Of a stretch of 64,000 nt of DNA, positions 49,801 through 62,750 are shown piece after piece. A program made the translations under genes and the position numbers. The stretch comes from Brugia malayi (taxonomy: Eukaryota; Nematoda; Chromadorea; Rhabditida; Onchocercidae): positions 556,001 through 620,000 of the forward strand of contig NW_025062476.1 in assembly GCF_000002995.4 (NCBI RefSeq), in the 5' to 3' direction. Under the pieces are notes generated by a model, which was given only the letters and a program-made list of their open reading frames with translations, was not told the DNA's origin and did not search any database. How positions within the stretch are numbered: position 1 is the first letter of the stretch; each line of letters begins with the position of its first letter.

Positions 49801-51987
49801 TCACCTCCTGTGTAGTAATAAAGTCCAAAGCAGTATTTTCATCGTTCAGAACATTCATTTTTATTTCGGAAAGTACTTTAGCTAAGCATCGTACAGCAAC
49901 ATCATCACATAAATTACCGTATGTTTCCAGAAAAGTAGCTGCATTATTGAACATACCACTAAGAACAAAATAGATAATCTGAAAATTATAAGTAAAACTC
50001 TGAAAGTCAAACCTTAATTAAGTCGAAAAAAGAATGACAATAAGTAAGAAATCTTTCTTAGATATGTCATACAACAATTAACATCCCAAATCTATGAACT
50101 AAAAAAAAAAAAAAAAACCAATACCAAAGTTTAGCATGTAAATGAAATGCCAAAGTAAAACTTTTGGCTTTTGCATTTTCCTATTTCAAGAAAAACCAAG
50201 TCCTGCTTTATTCTTCTATAACCAGTATCAGTTCTGATAAAAAGCCTGATAAATAGAGTGAAGAAGCTTGCAGTAAGTATCGAAGCCTTACCTGCTGCCA
50301 AAAATGTTGCTTATTGAGTCGCTTTATTTTGCTGCCGCGAAGTACGTTTGAAATTTCATCAACATACGGAGTATGCGCCAAGCATAAACGAGCCCAACTC
50401 ATTAAGTCCACCACAATAGAAGAATCTTAAGAAAGTCATACAGATCTATTCAATAAAAGATACGGCACTTTATAAGTTTTTTTAAATGTTATCCCTACGA
50501 AGAAAGAGCAAAAAGAGCTGTTCTTAGATTTTGAGTTATTCATTTTATGTTATATTTTTTCAAGATATTTCTCTTTTTTTTTTTTTAAAAAAAAGCATTT
50601 CACATACCATGAGTTTTGATGAAAATAGCTTCAACAAGGGACCAAATAAGCTCTGCTGTGCTGAGTGATTCTTTAATTTCATATTCCGATACAGGAATTG
50701 TTGAAAGTGTTGATCGAATAATGGAACGATACTGTAAACTGTATGACAGCACACTGAAACTTTGATCTTTTTTTAAGTTCTCAAAGATTTGAAGGCAAAG
50801 TACAACACTATTAGAGACTGGAATGACACTAGAATAACGAACAATACAATCGTTCTTAATAATTCCAAAACCTCTTTATAATTTGACTAAAACTATGAAA
50901 CCGATAATCACTAAAATTTTTTAATTACCCAGCGAATAACGACTTCAACATATTTTACCCATTCTTTCTCTTGCACACTTCCCCCTTCCTCCTGCAGTAT
51001 AGCATATGAAATCAAATATTTCATGCATGATTCGAAGAGATGAGGCAACAATTAAGCTTCAAACTTGCACTCTAAACTTTCGGGAAATTCGGCAGCGTAT
51101 AAATTAAACGGGCGTAACTTACTCAGATACTGTGAGTGTGAATACTTTTGCATCACGCTGTGCGCGAGAGAAGATGGCTGAAAGTAAGAATAAAAAATTA
51201 TTCCATAAAAATTTCCTTAAAAAGAGAAAATCAGTAATTCCATAGAAAGAAAAAGATCAGTAGTATAAAAGGGGGAAGTTTAAGATTTCGATTTCAAATT
51301 TCGAAAGTAAATTTGCATTAAATACTCACAGTGTGACTCGTGAACAAGTAATTGCATTGCTGGATGCTTGAAAATTGTTTGATTAACATGTTTTATAGAA
51401 ACTGCTCGAATTAAATCACCGGCCGGTATATTATCTAGATATGAAATATCATTAATCTCTAATAAAGTTCACATTATCAGATTCTAGTAAGATAAATTCT
51501 AATAAGCTAACACTACTGTAAGTATTAGTAGTTTTATAAAATATCACAGGACAAATCGATGACATATATATGTTTAATGATTAAAAAGTAAATAATAATA
51601 TCAATTTCCATGTTAACAATCTAACTGCTTCGCTTACAATGCCCATATATTCGATTACAGTGAATAATCATATATGGATTTCGAAAAAAAGGTTAAATAT
51701 GTTATCCGTAAATTTAGTTATGAACAAATTTAGAATCTGTTGCTAGATCAAACAACAGTACCAGTAAATTTCACCATCAGTGGTTTTAGTACCAAAGATG
51801 TCGGATCCAGTAAGGAATAGAATTCATATATATATTCTTTTCTTTTCAATAAAACATAATCAGACTCTTTAATATTACCATATCATTTACCTGTTGAACG
51901 AGTTTTATCTATATTTGACAAGGCAACCACTATTTCACTCGTATTTGCATCAAACGCTGCATATCTCATCAATTTACAAGCTTGCAT
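46883..51987 (-). CDS. npp-2: Nucleoporin Nup85, Y-complex scaffold subunit (614 aa)
   Basis: Alpha-solenoid scaffold protein of the Nup107-160 Y-complex at the nuclear pore and kinetochore (family knowledge). Twelve exons, 51987-51891, 51434-51330, 51177-51123, 50753-50608, 50425-50292, 49978-49805, 49629-49432, 49137-48893, 48664-48482, 48263-48014, 47726-47637 and 47050-46883, join in phase. The product is 614 residues, against 656 in human. Diagnostic stretches follow human NUP85 in order: LLVHESHSIFSRAQ, AELIWSLVEAIFI, FWQQIIYFVLSGMF, TNWWFPAHLADLL, IIEYGSSLFSEPGLWQVGFD, GRWGGALSWAIRSRD and a final RFLLLRNLAHVIS. The protein is predominantly helical, with no signal peptide and no transmembrane segment. 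The N-terminus is the least certain part: ATG 51987 is the first methionine in an exon with no upstream AG in frame, and a further 5' exon may exist (see 52117-52164). Confidence 0.92.
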
Positions 51988-54385
51988 AATTGAATAAATG
52001 TTATTAGATTTTTTTCCAGAAAATTCAGCATAGAATCACAAATAACATCGATTTCGAACTACAAAATCTAATAAGAATTAATACGGTAACACTATAATAT
52101 TTAATAATATTCTCACATTTCGATTGCTTTTGCAATACAATTTACTATCGCCCCTTCTCGAAAACTGCAAAAAGTTCAAACAAAAAATATCTTTAAAATG
52201 ATTAAAAAAAAAAAATACCCTGAAAAAATATTCTGATAGAGAAGCTCAAAAAGTGTTGAAAATAAGAGGATTTATCATATCCTTCCGGAAAAAATTGAAA
52301 TAGATACAAAAAATTTCTAAGTAAAAAATAGCTAAAAATAATAGACTCTTTTATTTGTATTAAAAAAATTTTCACAAAATAATGAAATATCCCACTTAGT
52401 TATTGTCATTGATATTTTTCTAGGAATGCTTTCTTCACTGGTAACTTTTGAAAATAAAATTTTTTTTTTCATTCCTTATTTTATACTCAAATTAACAAAA
52501 TATTACATTTAAAAATTTTTAATTTAAAAATTTAATTTACAGAATGCTCGTAAAATCACTGGAAATTTTCAAATGATCAAAAACCGATAAACTAATCAAA
52601 TTCAAAAACCCGTACCAGAAAAAAAAACCTTGAACTAAATTTAACGGACCATTAACGGCCTGTTATTCCCCGATTATATCAGATTTCATCTCTCATCATT
52701 GTATTCATGGATTGGAATAGTTTAAGAGGGAATGGGAAAGAGTTCTGAGGTTTTTTTGAAATGTTGAAAATTCATAAAATTGATAGTTTGTTTTTTGATT
52801 TCAAAAATTTTGCTTTCAAATTCGAAAAACTATTTTTTTTCTTCTTTTTTTTTTGGAATGAAACTTTTAAAATTTGAAAGTTTTGTAAATGTGAATTAGA
52901 TGTGATAAAATGACGAGATTTTATAAAATTTTTATTGAAATGTAACTGAACTTTTGACTAAGCAATACCACATTACCAATCATTTCATTCATTTAACAAT
53001 TGTTCGAAAAAATCTTTCGAGTAATGATAAGTAATAAATGAAGAGTTGAAAAAAAAAAAAAAAATTCTTCACATAAAGCAAAGTGATAATGAAACACTGA
53101 TAAGAAATGATAAGACAGAATGACAAAATGATAAAAGTAATTAATTGCTTTTGTGTTTTTTGCAATGGAATGATTGTTATATATTCTAGAATAGATAGAT
53201 ATGGGAAACGGAAAAGTTGCTTTTTTTATCTTCAACCCAAACCCATAATGTGATAAATTAAAAATTTTTAAACTTTTTTTTTTTTGTTTTCTTTTATTCT
53301 TTCCATTTCTTATAAAATATATCTCCTATTTATTTTGTATAAAATGAAACAAAGATTTCAAAAAAAACTAAGTTTCTAAATTTCATTCTTTTTCCTTTGA
53401 AGAAGAAAATTAGAGAGAAATTATTGGAAATTTTGAGTACTGAAAAATGAAAATGCTTTTGAGGATAATGGAATTCGATGTATGGTTTAAATTTAATTTT
53501 AATACAAAGCAATGATACAAATGTATGTTATTTGAATTTCATTTCTTTACAAAATGATAGTTACACGATTTGAGTTTGATTTTATTATAATATTGTCCAC
53601 TTTATCTTTATCAGTATTACATTCTGTAGCTAATAAAGATGTAAAAGTTTACTTAACAGAAAATACGGAAAGACTTATATGCAATTAAAAAGAAGAGAGC
53701 TAAAGGAAATTGATAATGAAATCAATATTAAGTAAGTAATATTGACGTCAATTGAAATAAATGAAATGACGAACTTTAATAATAATAATAATAGTAGTAG
53801 TAATGATAATAATGATGAAGATTCAAAGATTAAATCGTGGATTTTTTACAAAATTTCAAAAATTAATTGATAAATTTTTGTTTAATTTGAGAAATTTGCA
53901 CTGGGATTATACTAATCATTTTACAGTATCATTTGGATTTTGAATTAAAATATGGCTAAAATTCTATTTTAATTAGCATTATTGCAAATAACATATATCA
54001 TTGTCATATAATCCTGTGAAAAAATTATGCGTTTTAATTTGCTTTATTGTAATGATAAAAATAAGATACCGTAGTAAAGTAAGTATAGGTCTACCGTATA
54101 TTATAATATGCATATACTGTAACTACATTCACATACCGTATAATGCCTAACGATTATGGTAATAGTGTCTCATTATAAATGTGCATCATAAATTGATCAT
54201 TAATTATAGTATTGCATTACTATAACTAAATTATAATAACCTAATCTTTGATACCCGTAAAAAGAAACGATTTGTAAAATTTACAAATTTACTTAATCAC
54301 AACAAATTATGCTAAAAATTTAAATCGATAAATTTAAACAAACTACGAAAAAAAAAAAAAAATGATAAATGATACGAATATATGC
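51988..54385. other. Intergenic region between Rab11-FIP 3' end and Nup85 5' end
   Basis: 2.4 kb. It contains the possible small exon at 52117-52164, a GC-richer patch at about 52640-52745, and three TACCGTA heptamers at 54067, 54092 and 54134. Otherwise it is AT-rich with no recognised coding sequence. Confidence 0.55.
52117..52164 (-). other. Possible small 5' exon upstream of Nup85
   Basis: On the minus strand a TTTTTGCAG acceptor, a 48-base segment and a GTGAGA donor form a well-shaped exon. One frame reads REGAIVNCIAKAIE, another reads FSRRGDSKLYCKSNRN. I could not join either to the first recognised Nup85 exon, so it may be a 5'-UTR exon, part of an unseen gene, or chance. Confidence 0.25.
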
Positions 54386-57300
54386 TTAATGTCTTGAGAA
54401 AAAACCACGTGACTGTTTAATTTCTAACATATCTGGATTTTTTTCCATAATTTTTGACAATAATTTTCCAATATAATCTTGTAAATCATTAATTTTTGCA
54501 TCTTTACGTGCTAATTCCATTCGTAAATCATTAATATTCCTTATTAATTCTTCACGTGATGTACACTGTGAAATCTGAAATTAAAAAAAAAAAAAATAAA
54601 TTAATGAAATAATTTCATTAGCAATAAAAATAACGATAGATTTGAAATAATTGATATCTTATTGGAAAATGAATTTAATTAAAAATAAATTTGTAAAAAA
54701 GAAACAAGAATAAAAAAAAAAAAACAAGTGGAATGTTTCAAATATTTGTAAACGAAAATTTTAGAATTGATTAATGCTTATCAGTTAAATTTATCTTTCT
54801 AAACAAAACAAAACAAAACAAAAAAAAAAAATATGTTAATGGAAATAATAGAATATTCTGATAATTAAGAATAACTTGCTAATTTAAAATGTTTTAATAA
54901 TATAAAATATCTTTATAATGGTGCATTATTGGATTATCATTTTATATAACTTTTTTTTTTTTAAATTAATTCATAACTTTTTATGAGTTTTCATTATAAT
55001 TTTTTCAAATTAATATATAGCAGAGAATATACCGAAGCTAAATCGGAACTGTTAATAACGGTTGATCGTGCAGAACCAAAACCGGATGAAGTAGCACTAC
55101 GTGGACGTGGAAGAATTGCTGAAGAATCGAAACCATCAATTTCTCCAACTACTGGTACAGGCGATGAATTCAACGAATTTCGATTCGATGAAATTGACGT
55201 ACGTCGTGAACCAAATAAGATACCATCTGTTTCTGAAATATGAAATACTTATGTTGAATTTATCGTATAATATATTCTTAAAAACAATATTTAAGATTAG
55301 TTTTTGACATATTCTTAAAAATTAAATAATAATTTAAATATAAAATAATAATATAAATATAAACATCTTGATATCATAATAATATAAATATAGACAATAA
55401 ATATTAAATAATAATATAAACATAAACTTTTTCTACAAAAAATATAAGAAAAATATATTGCATAACTGAGAGGTAATCGAATGAATGTAAAAAGTAAGAA
55501 AAAAATAAATGAAATTTCCCTAATATATATTCGAATTCGAATTCTTTTTAATTTATTTTCCAATTAATTTTTTCTGTTTCTCATCTTTTTTAGTATTTTA
55601 TTAATTTAAAGTTTCAAAAATAACGGATATTTCAATTTGGTACATTTGCTCCTTTTTTTTTTCTTTTATCTTTAATATTTGTTGTTTTAATTAATCCAAT
55701 TTAAAAAATTTTTGACAAAATTTTAATAATCCCTTTTAGGCTAAGTAGAAATATCGATCATAAATTGTTGTAAAAAAATGAAAAGAAAATAAATGCTAGA
55801 TAAATTTAAAATTGAAATATTAGCCAATTTCATCTTAAAAAAAAAAAATAGAAAAAGTGTCAAAAACAAAATGCCATTAAATATTAGAAAAATATTACAA
55901 TTTTTGGAAAGTGTTCAGAATATTTATTAAGAAAAAAAAGCGAAAAAAGTGCACTATAATAATTTAAGTCATTTGAAAATTGTTTATTTCAAATTATTAT
56001 AATTTAATCATAAATAGTAGCTAAAAACTACACTTAAAAATAATAATATTTTCAAAGATTTGCATATCAAATTTGAAAATAAAATTTTGACTAATTTTAA
56101 ATTTAAATTTTAAAAATTTTATATATTAGTTAAACTTTTTTTTTTTGAAAAAAACTTTTAGTATTAGAAATATGTAATAGAAAAGTTTTAAATGATGAAT
56201 TTAATTAAATAATTTATTACTTTTTGAATTATATGGTAATGTTGCAAATTTAGTAGCAACTGGTGGTGTAATTAATCCATCACGATTAAAATCCACAATT
56301 GAAATATGATCTGATTTTGGATTTGTTGGACAAACTTCACAAATTGAGGAACGACGATGATTATACTGTGGAAGAGTTATTAATGAAGTAGCATCCGATT
56401 TATCAATAATTTTTTTCTTACCAAATCGCATTTTACGTTTTAATGTATCAAGTTTACTGGAACCTAAAGAAAAAAAATTTTTTTTTTTTTTTGAAATTAT
56501 TTTATAATTTACTAATTTTCAAATTATTTTATAGTTTTAACAATCATTTAATGAATTAATTTAAATTAGAATTACAATATAATTATCGTCACAAAAAAAA
56601 AAAAAAAAAAAAGAAAACAGAAATGATTAAATAATATGTGAAAGATATGATATGATGCTGCATTTAATTGCATAATTTTAGTAAGTAATAAATTTTAGAT
56701 CAATAAAAATAACAAATATTATTGTAAATTATCACTTAACATCGTAATATTATCAGTTATATGATTAAGATAAATATTTATTGTCATATTATCAATCATA
56801 TGTTATACTTTAGAATAGATTCAAAAAAAAAAAAAGGATTAGCAATTTATTGTCTATGAATTTATTAATGCAATTTATTTATATTAAAAATAAAATAAAA
56901 TGAAAATTAAAAATTGAAGAAATAAAATTGTTATCATTTATCAATCTAAAATAAATAAAAGTCTTTTTTTTTCACCAAAAAATTTTTTTCATATAAAATA
57001 AAAAGAAAATTTTTTTTTTTTTTCAATATTTTATATTATTAAATTTTACATAAATTCATTATTTTTAAACAAAAAATTCACTCATTTAATTAATTATAAA
57101 ATAAAATTTCCAAGAAGAAAAGAACAATTAGAATTACAATTCATTTTATACTATCTTATGAATTTGAATTTATTTAATAATTATTAGCAAAAATAATTAT
57201 TTATTTAATGATAAAAAAAAAGAAGTGAACAAACCATGTAACGAATTGATAGAAAATGATGAAACTGATAAATTTTTGTTTGCAATTGTGCATACTTTAT

Positions 57301-58921
57301 TGGAAAATTCAAATTTTAGATATATTTCACCGCGATATTTCATTTGTTGTCCGTTATTTTCATATTTCCCTTTTTTACATAAACGATACCACGTAGGCAT
57401 ACGTACGTGTAACAATGAATGCAATGGCAATTCAATTGCGCCAATGCAATCAGCTGTACCCAAAACGGTACGATGATTTACGGTGATTGTCAATGTCGAA
57501 TCCAAATCGTTTAATGTACTTAAAATTAAATTTAATTCCAACAAAAAAAAAAAAAAAAAATTTAATTTATCATAATTAATGAATAATTTGCCCTATTATT
57601 TATTATTATTATTACTGATAATTATTATTATATTGTTGTTATTACTACTACTATCATTATTATTGCTATTATCATTATTAATTCTCATTGTTATTATTAT
57701 CAATATCTTTTGCTATCAATTTCATTTTTATTGAAAAAAATTTTCCTTTCAAAATTGATAAAAATTTTTGACATCCAAATTTAAATTTCACAGTTCAATC
57801 AATAAATGTTTAATTTCTTGAACTATCAAAAATTCCCAACAAATCTAATCAATGTAAAATAAAATTAATCTCCCAACTAATTAATCATCAAATAACACAC
57901 ATACAATTCACATCGTTGATTCCACTTACAATCAGCTGTTGTTCGGACAATATCTGTTTGTACTTTACTTTTCCAATTTCCTTTACCGCTAATTGTTAAA
58001 TTTACAAATGCTTCCAATTTATTGTGTCCTTTCAGCGATAAACCACGTGCAGAAATAACTGTAATAATAATAAAATTAATTATTAATTTTATATTAATTA
58101 CTATTTATGCAAAGACAAGTTATCAATTTGTTAATGCATACATCATTGATATCATATAAAAATAGTATTATTATTTTTGATCCAAAAATTAAATTATTTT
58201 ATACTTTGCTAAAATAATTAAACTTTTGTTTCATTTCATTTCACATTTTCAATATATATTTTTTTTTTGTCCAATATTTTGAAAATTTCAATTATTCCTT
58301 CGTTTTTTTTTATAAGAATTTCGTACTTCAGAAATATTATGCGTAATTGCTACGTCAATAAGACATTTTTTGACGTAATTTAAATGTTAAAATAGCTGTA
58401 ATAGTATTATTAAATGCATTAGAGAGTTAGAAGAGCAATGAGAAAGATAAATTATTGAAATAATTGGATAGGAACTCTAATCAAAATGAAATCATTTATC
58501 TTTTAGTCATATTCAAGAATTTCGAAGAGATATCGTTGTATTCAGTTTAACATTTTTATCATTCATTAAATCAATGATATGCTTTATTATTACAATATAT
58601 AAGAATAAGTAATTAAATCAAATAATTAATCACTTGATTAACTATTTTTTTGAATTTGTGTAATTATTTAAATTGGTTATTTAGTTATTTTAGTAGTATA
58701 ATGTGAAATTTCATATTGAAATTGCAAAATAATAAAATAATATAAAATGTTGTATTAAAATTGCAAATATATGAGACTTTTAATAAGATTAATATTTACT
58801 ATTTCAAAAATAAATGAATAAATAAACTAGATAAATGAAAAAAAAAAAATAAATAAAGTGCATAATTAAGTACACAAACAATTTCATTACCTGTAACGAC
58901 TAAGTTATTGAAATTAGCCAT
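54386..58921 (-). CDS. rfip-1: Class I-like Rab11 family-interacting protein: C2 domain plus Rab11-binding coiled coil (368 aa)
   Basis: Rab11 effector for recycling-endosome traffic (family knowledge). Six exons, 58921-58891, 58058-57899, 57518-57235, 56463-56221, 55232-55033 and 54574-54386, join in phase to 368 residues. Residues 1-135 form a C2 domain: NLVVTVISARGLSLKG, KLEAFVNLTISGKGNWKSKV, KWNQRCELYVTLNDLDSTLT, VNHRTVLGTADCIGAIELPL and WYRLCKKG. The calcium-binding aspartates look incomplete, as in vertebrate FIPs. The middle is Ser-rich and basic. The C-terminal coiled coil (SREELIRNINDLRMELARKD) leads into the Rab11-binding motif DYIGKLLSKIMEKNPDMLEI, close to the FIP consensus YIDxLLxxIxExxPxxLE. 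The donor of exon 2 (GT|GTGTTA at 57898) was chosen because it keeps the KWNQRCEL strand and phase; a nearer GTAAGT at 57938-57943 breaks the frame. Confidence 0.9.
58351..58377. promoter_or_regulatory. Inverted CRE-like motif pair in Rab11-FIP intron 1
   Basis: TACGTCAA at 58351-58358 and its exact reverse complement TTGACGTA at 58370-58377, separated by 11 bases. TGACGTA resembles a bZIP (CREB/ATF) half-site. Function is inferred. Confidence 0.3.
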
Positions 58922-59050
58922 GAAATATTTCCGATCCGGATTTCGTTTTTTCCACCGGAACTAACCAAGTGAGTAATTGCTGGATAATAAATATAACCTC
59001 GTAATCCAAATATTAAATAGTCAAATGTGAACCACCGATATTCCTTTTTT

Positions 59051-59170
59051 TCGATCTTCACAATAATTTTTCGTAAGTGCATCATAAATTTAACGTGATA
59101 ATTATGCGTATGCACATAACATAATTATGCATTACGCATACGCTACGAGAAATAGACACGTGAAATGTGG
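59051..59170. repeat. Direct repeat copy A upstream of Rab11-FIP
   Basis: Begins TCGATCTTCA, continues with CGTAAGTGCATCATAAA and a CpG-rich ACGCATACGCTACG, and ends ACGTGAAATGTGG. It contains an internal inverted repeat, TATGCGTA (59103) and TACGCATA (59133). It lies 130-250 bases upstream of the ATG at 58921. Confidence 0.75.
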
Positions 59171-59257
59171 TAGTAAACAAGTAAGTAATTGTTTGTAAGT
59201 AAAACGTTATTCAATAATTAAATAATTAATTAATATTGAATAGTAAAATAGACATGA

Positions 59258-59355
59258 TCGATCTTTACATTAACTTCCGTAAGTTCATCATAAAGTTAAC
59301 GTAATATAACATAATCATACGCGTACGCTACGTGCAACAAATACGTGAAATATGC
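59258..59355. repeat. Direct repeat copy B upstream of Rab11-FIP
   Basis: Degenerate copy of 59051-59170 in the same order: TCGATCTTTA, CCGTAAGTTCATCATAAA, TTAACGTAAT, ACGCGTACGCTACG, ACGTGAAATATGC. It lacks about 20 bases present in copy A. Confidence 0.75.
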
Positions 59356-59420
59356 AGCAGCAGTTACCATAAATTAAAATGAAAGTGAAATAAAAATAAA
59401 TAATTAATTAATAATGAATA

Positions 59421-59588
59421 ACTATTATTAATTACTATTATTAATAGTAAATAATATTAACTATTATTAATTATTATTAGGAGTAATAAATAATCTTAAG
59501 TAATTATTATTATTAATTATTATTAGTAGTAAATAATATTAAATAACTATTATTAATTATTATTACTAGTAGTAAATAATATTAAGTA
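59421..59588. repeat. AT-rich minisatellite, 43-bp period, about four copies
   Basis: Copies start at 59421 (39 bases), 59460, 59503 and 59546 (43 bases each). The unit begins ACTATTATTAATTATTATTA and ends near AGTAAATAATATTAAGTA. It is built almost wholly of A and T. Confidence 0.85.
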
Positions 59589-62280
59589 ACCATTATTAAC
59601 ACTATTATTATTGCCTTTTATTAAACTATTAAATATAAACTAACAAATTATTTCAGCTTATTATTCCACATTTTATTTCAGTTTGTTGTTAAAAATAGAA
59701 CTTTGCATAATTCTATTTATCTTTCAGTTTGCATTTTCTAACCAATGAACTATTAGTTGTTAAAGTTTTAAAAATTTTTGGTTGCTTATGGATAGCAATT
59801 AAAATTACATCTCAAATAAATTAAATTAAAAAAAAAAAGACCATTTTAAATTTAAATATTATTATTATCTACACTACAACCATCATAGTATAACTATAAT
59901 TATCTATGCATCAAATTAATCCCTTTAATTTGTAATTTTTAACTAAATCACTATCAATTAGTCAAATTGAAAAGAAAAAAAATTTTAATTACTAATTTAC
60001 AAACAATAATTAAAATGATAGGAGAAAAAAGAAAGCAATAGCAATTCATATTATTTCTTATCAAATAGCAAAATTAAAAAAAAAAAAAAATAAAATAATA
60101 ATTTCCTATTTAAATATTATACATTAAATTAAATTAATATAAATTCAACAATTAACACACATAGTTTTATTCAATTCTATCATTCAATAAAATAATCGAT
60201 AATAATTGAATAAAAAAGAAAAGAAAAATTATGTTCAATGAAATATTCCAATTGCAAAAAATAATTTAATAAATAATAAATGATGATGAGAATAATTGGA
60301 ATAGTTAAAATGGAGGAAAAGAAAAAAGCAAAAAAAGAGAAAAAAAAATTTGAGAGAAAAAGAAATGAAAGAAAAGAAATGATAAAATAGTTTTTTTTCC
60401 TTTTAACATTTTTATATTAATAATATTTGATGAAAAAAAAAAATGAAAGAAGAAAAAGTGATTCATTTTTTAAATTTTTAATTAAAATAGTATGAAAAAA
60501 AAAATTTTTTTTTACTTTTTTTTTGCATTTTACTATTTTCTTTGTTCTTTAAAATTTTTTTTCCTTTTTTTTTTTTTTTTTTTTCGTTTATTATTTTTTT
60601 TTTCATTTTTTCATTTTTTTTTAAATTTTATAAATATTTGAAATGAATTCAAAATGTATAATTGTATAATATTATAATTGCAATAATATAAATTTCTTTT
60701 TCTTTCGTTGTTTTTTTGCTAAATTTTTTGCAAATATTTCACATATTATTGTTATATAAATATGAAAAAAAAAAGTTTTTTATTAATTTAATTTAAATTT
60801 GAATTAATTTATTTATTTATGCAAATATTTGAACGTTTTTTTTTTTTTTTTTTGGAATAGTAACATATCAATTAAATGTTATTTAATTATAAACACATAA
60901 TATTTAAACATAAGAATGAAATTAAAAATGCCAAGAAATTATGAGCTTAATTTTTTTAAAGTGATTTTATTTGTGATAAAATAAAAAAAAATATTTGCGA
61001 TAAAAAAATGATAAAGAATGATAATTGTGATAAAATAAAAAAAAATATGATAAAATAAATCTCTCATTTTATACATTCCTTCCTTTTTTTTTTATTTTGT
61101 TAATACTATTTGTTGTATTTATTTAAACATACTAACAAAATAATATTTATGATGATGCGCAAAATGACGAATAAATGGTGCGCAAAATGATAAATAGATG
61201 AAATATGCTAGAAAAAAGAGAATGAAAAAAAAAAAAAAAAATGAGCAAAACTAAGGAATGAAAGAAGGCAATGAAAATGAAATGCAAAAAATTAGGTCAA
61301 ATATGAGAAGTGAAGAAGGAATGAAAGAAATAGAAAAAGTTAAAAAAAAAAAAATAATATTTCCGTTTACATTTAAAAAATTTTTTTCTTATCATATTTT
61401 ATTTGTTTATTTTTACAAAAAAATACATTTTAAATTAGTTTAACATTTAGAATTAAAAATTTTTAAATTAAAAAAGAACAAACAAACAAATAAGCTTGAA
61501 GCAAATTTTAGTTAAAATTCACAAAAAAAAACTTTAGAAAAAAAATTAAAGTTTAAAAATAAAACTGACAAAAAAAAGTACATAAATATTAAAATATTAA
61601 ATGATTATCAAATCAAATAACAATTATATTTATAATTGTTTTCAAATATATTTACTTCAAAAATTATTGCAAAAAATATTTATGTAAAAATAAATAGACA
61701 GAAATGAAAAAGCAAAATTAAATAAATAAAGCAAAAACTTCGAGAAAGAACAAAATTTTAAAAAGAATTCAGAAAAAAAAAAACTTTTTTAGTAAAATTT
61801 TATTTTCTATATCTTATTTACATTATATGCGATAAATAAATGTGTAAACAATTGCTTTTAAAAGAAATAAATGTTTAAATTCATTAAAATGAAAAATGAT
61901 TGGTAATGAATAAATGGGAAAATTCCTTTTTTTTTTTAAATGAAAAAAAAAAAAGAATTTAAAAAATGTAACAAAATTTGCATTTCTAAAATTAAATGAA
62001 ATGGAATTAGTATTAAATGAAAAGTGAATAAATGGTTTACTTTTAGTAAATAAGCTATGATAGCAGCTGTTGCTAATAAATTCACTAAAAACAGATGTTA
62101 AATCTCGATAATTCTCTCTTTTTTTGCTTCTTCTTCTGCTCTGTTCTGTTTCTCGTTCCGTTGCCCTCTCTCCATTTGCAATCTCTCGTAATGATCGACC
62201 TCATTTGTGTTTATGGATAGATTATCATGAAATGGAATTGCTTTAAATCTAATTTCAATTTTCCTTTTTATAACAATTAT

Positions 62281-62750
62281 TATCATCATGATTATGACTT
62301 ACAGCATTGTTATCATCATTAAAAATCTTTATTATTACTACTATTATTACTGCTGTTATCCTTATTATTACCATCACTATCATCATTATCATAATCATCA
62401 AAAATTATCAACCATTATCATCATCATCATCATGCTCTCATAATTTGTCGTTATAAATTATTATTATTGTAATCATTATTATTAACATCATGTCTATATT
62501 TTATCATCACTATCATCATCACATTGCTATCAGTATTTGTCATCTAGCATTATCATTACTAATATTGCTACCAACATTTATGATCAACCATTATCATCAT
62601 CATCATCATCATTATTATGCTCTCATCATTTATCGTCACCAACATCATCATCAAAAATCATTATTATTATTATCGCTATTATTATCATCATGTCGATTAT
62701 TTATCACCATTATTATCATCAAAAATTATAAACCATTATCATTATCATCA
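62281..62750. repeat. ATT/ATC trinucleotide-rich low-complexity tract with degenerate 41-bp units
   Basis: Mostly TTATTA and CATCAT triplets. Two degenerate 41-bp units start at 62524 and 62565, exactly 41 bases apart, ahead of the regular array. Confidence 0.85.

Larger units (their letters stand above)
58922..62280. other. 5' flank of Rab11-FIP, no other gene seen
   Basis: AT-rich DNA with the A/B direct repeat and the 43-bp minisatellite, then dense A/T homopolymers (for example near 60520-60620). Open frames at 61258-61443 and 62098-62289 are Lys/Glu-rich, without splice context or similarity. Confidence 0.5.

Noticed and set aside
54983..55243. 86-codon plus-strand open frame rich in charged residues
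   Set aside because: It is antisense to the Ser-rich Rab11-FIP exon 55232-55033, which has correct splice sites and phase on the minus strand.
57225..57476. 83-codon plus-strand open frame
   Set aside because: It is antisense to the second C2-domain exon of Rab11-FIP.
57935..57945. GTAAGT donor inside the first large Rab11-FIP C2 exon
   Set aside because: Using it leaves phase 1, which no downstream acceptor can match, and loses the conserved KWNQRCEL strand. The donor at 57898 keeps both.
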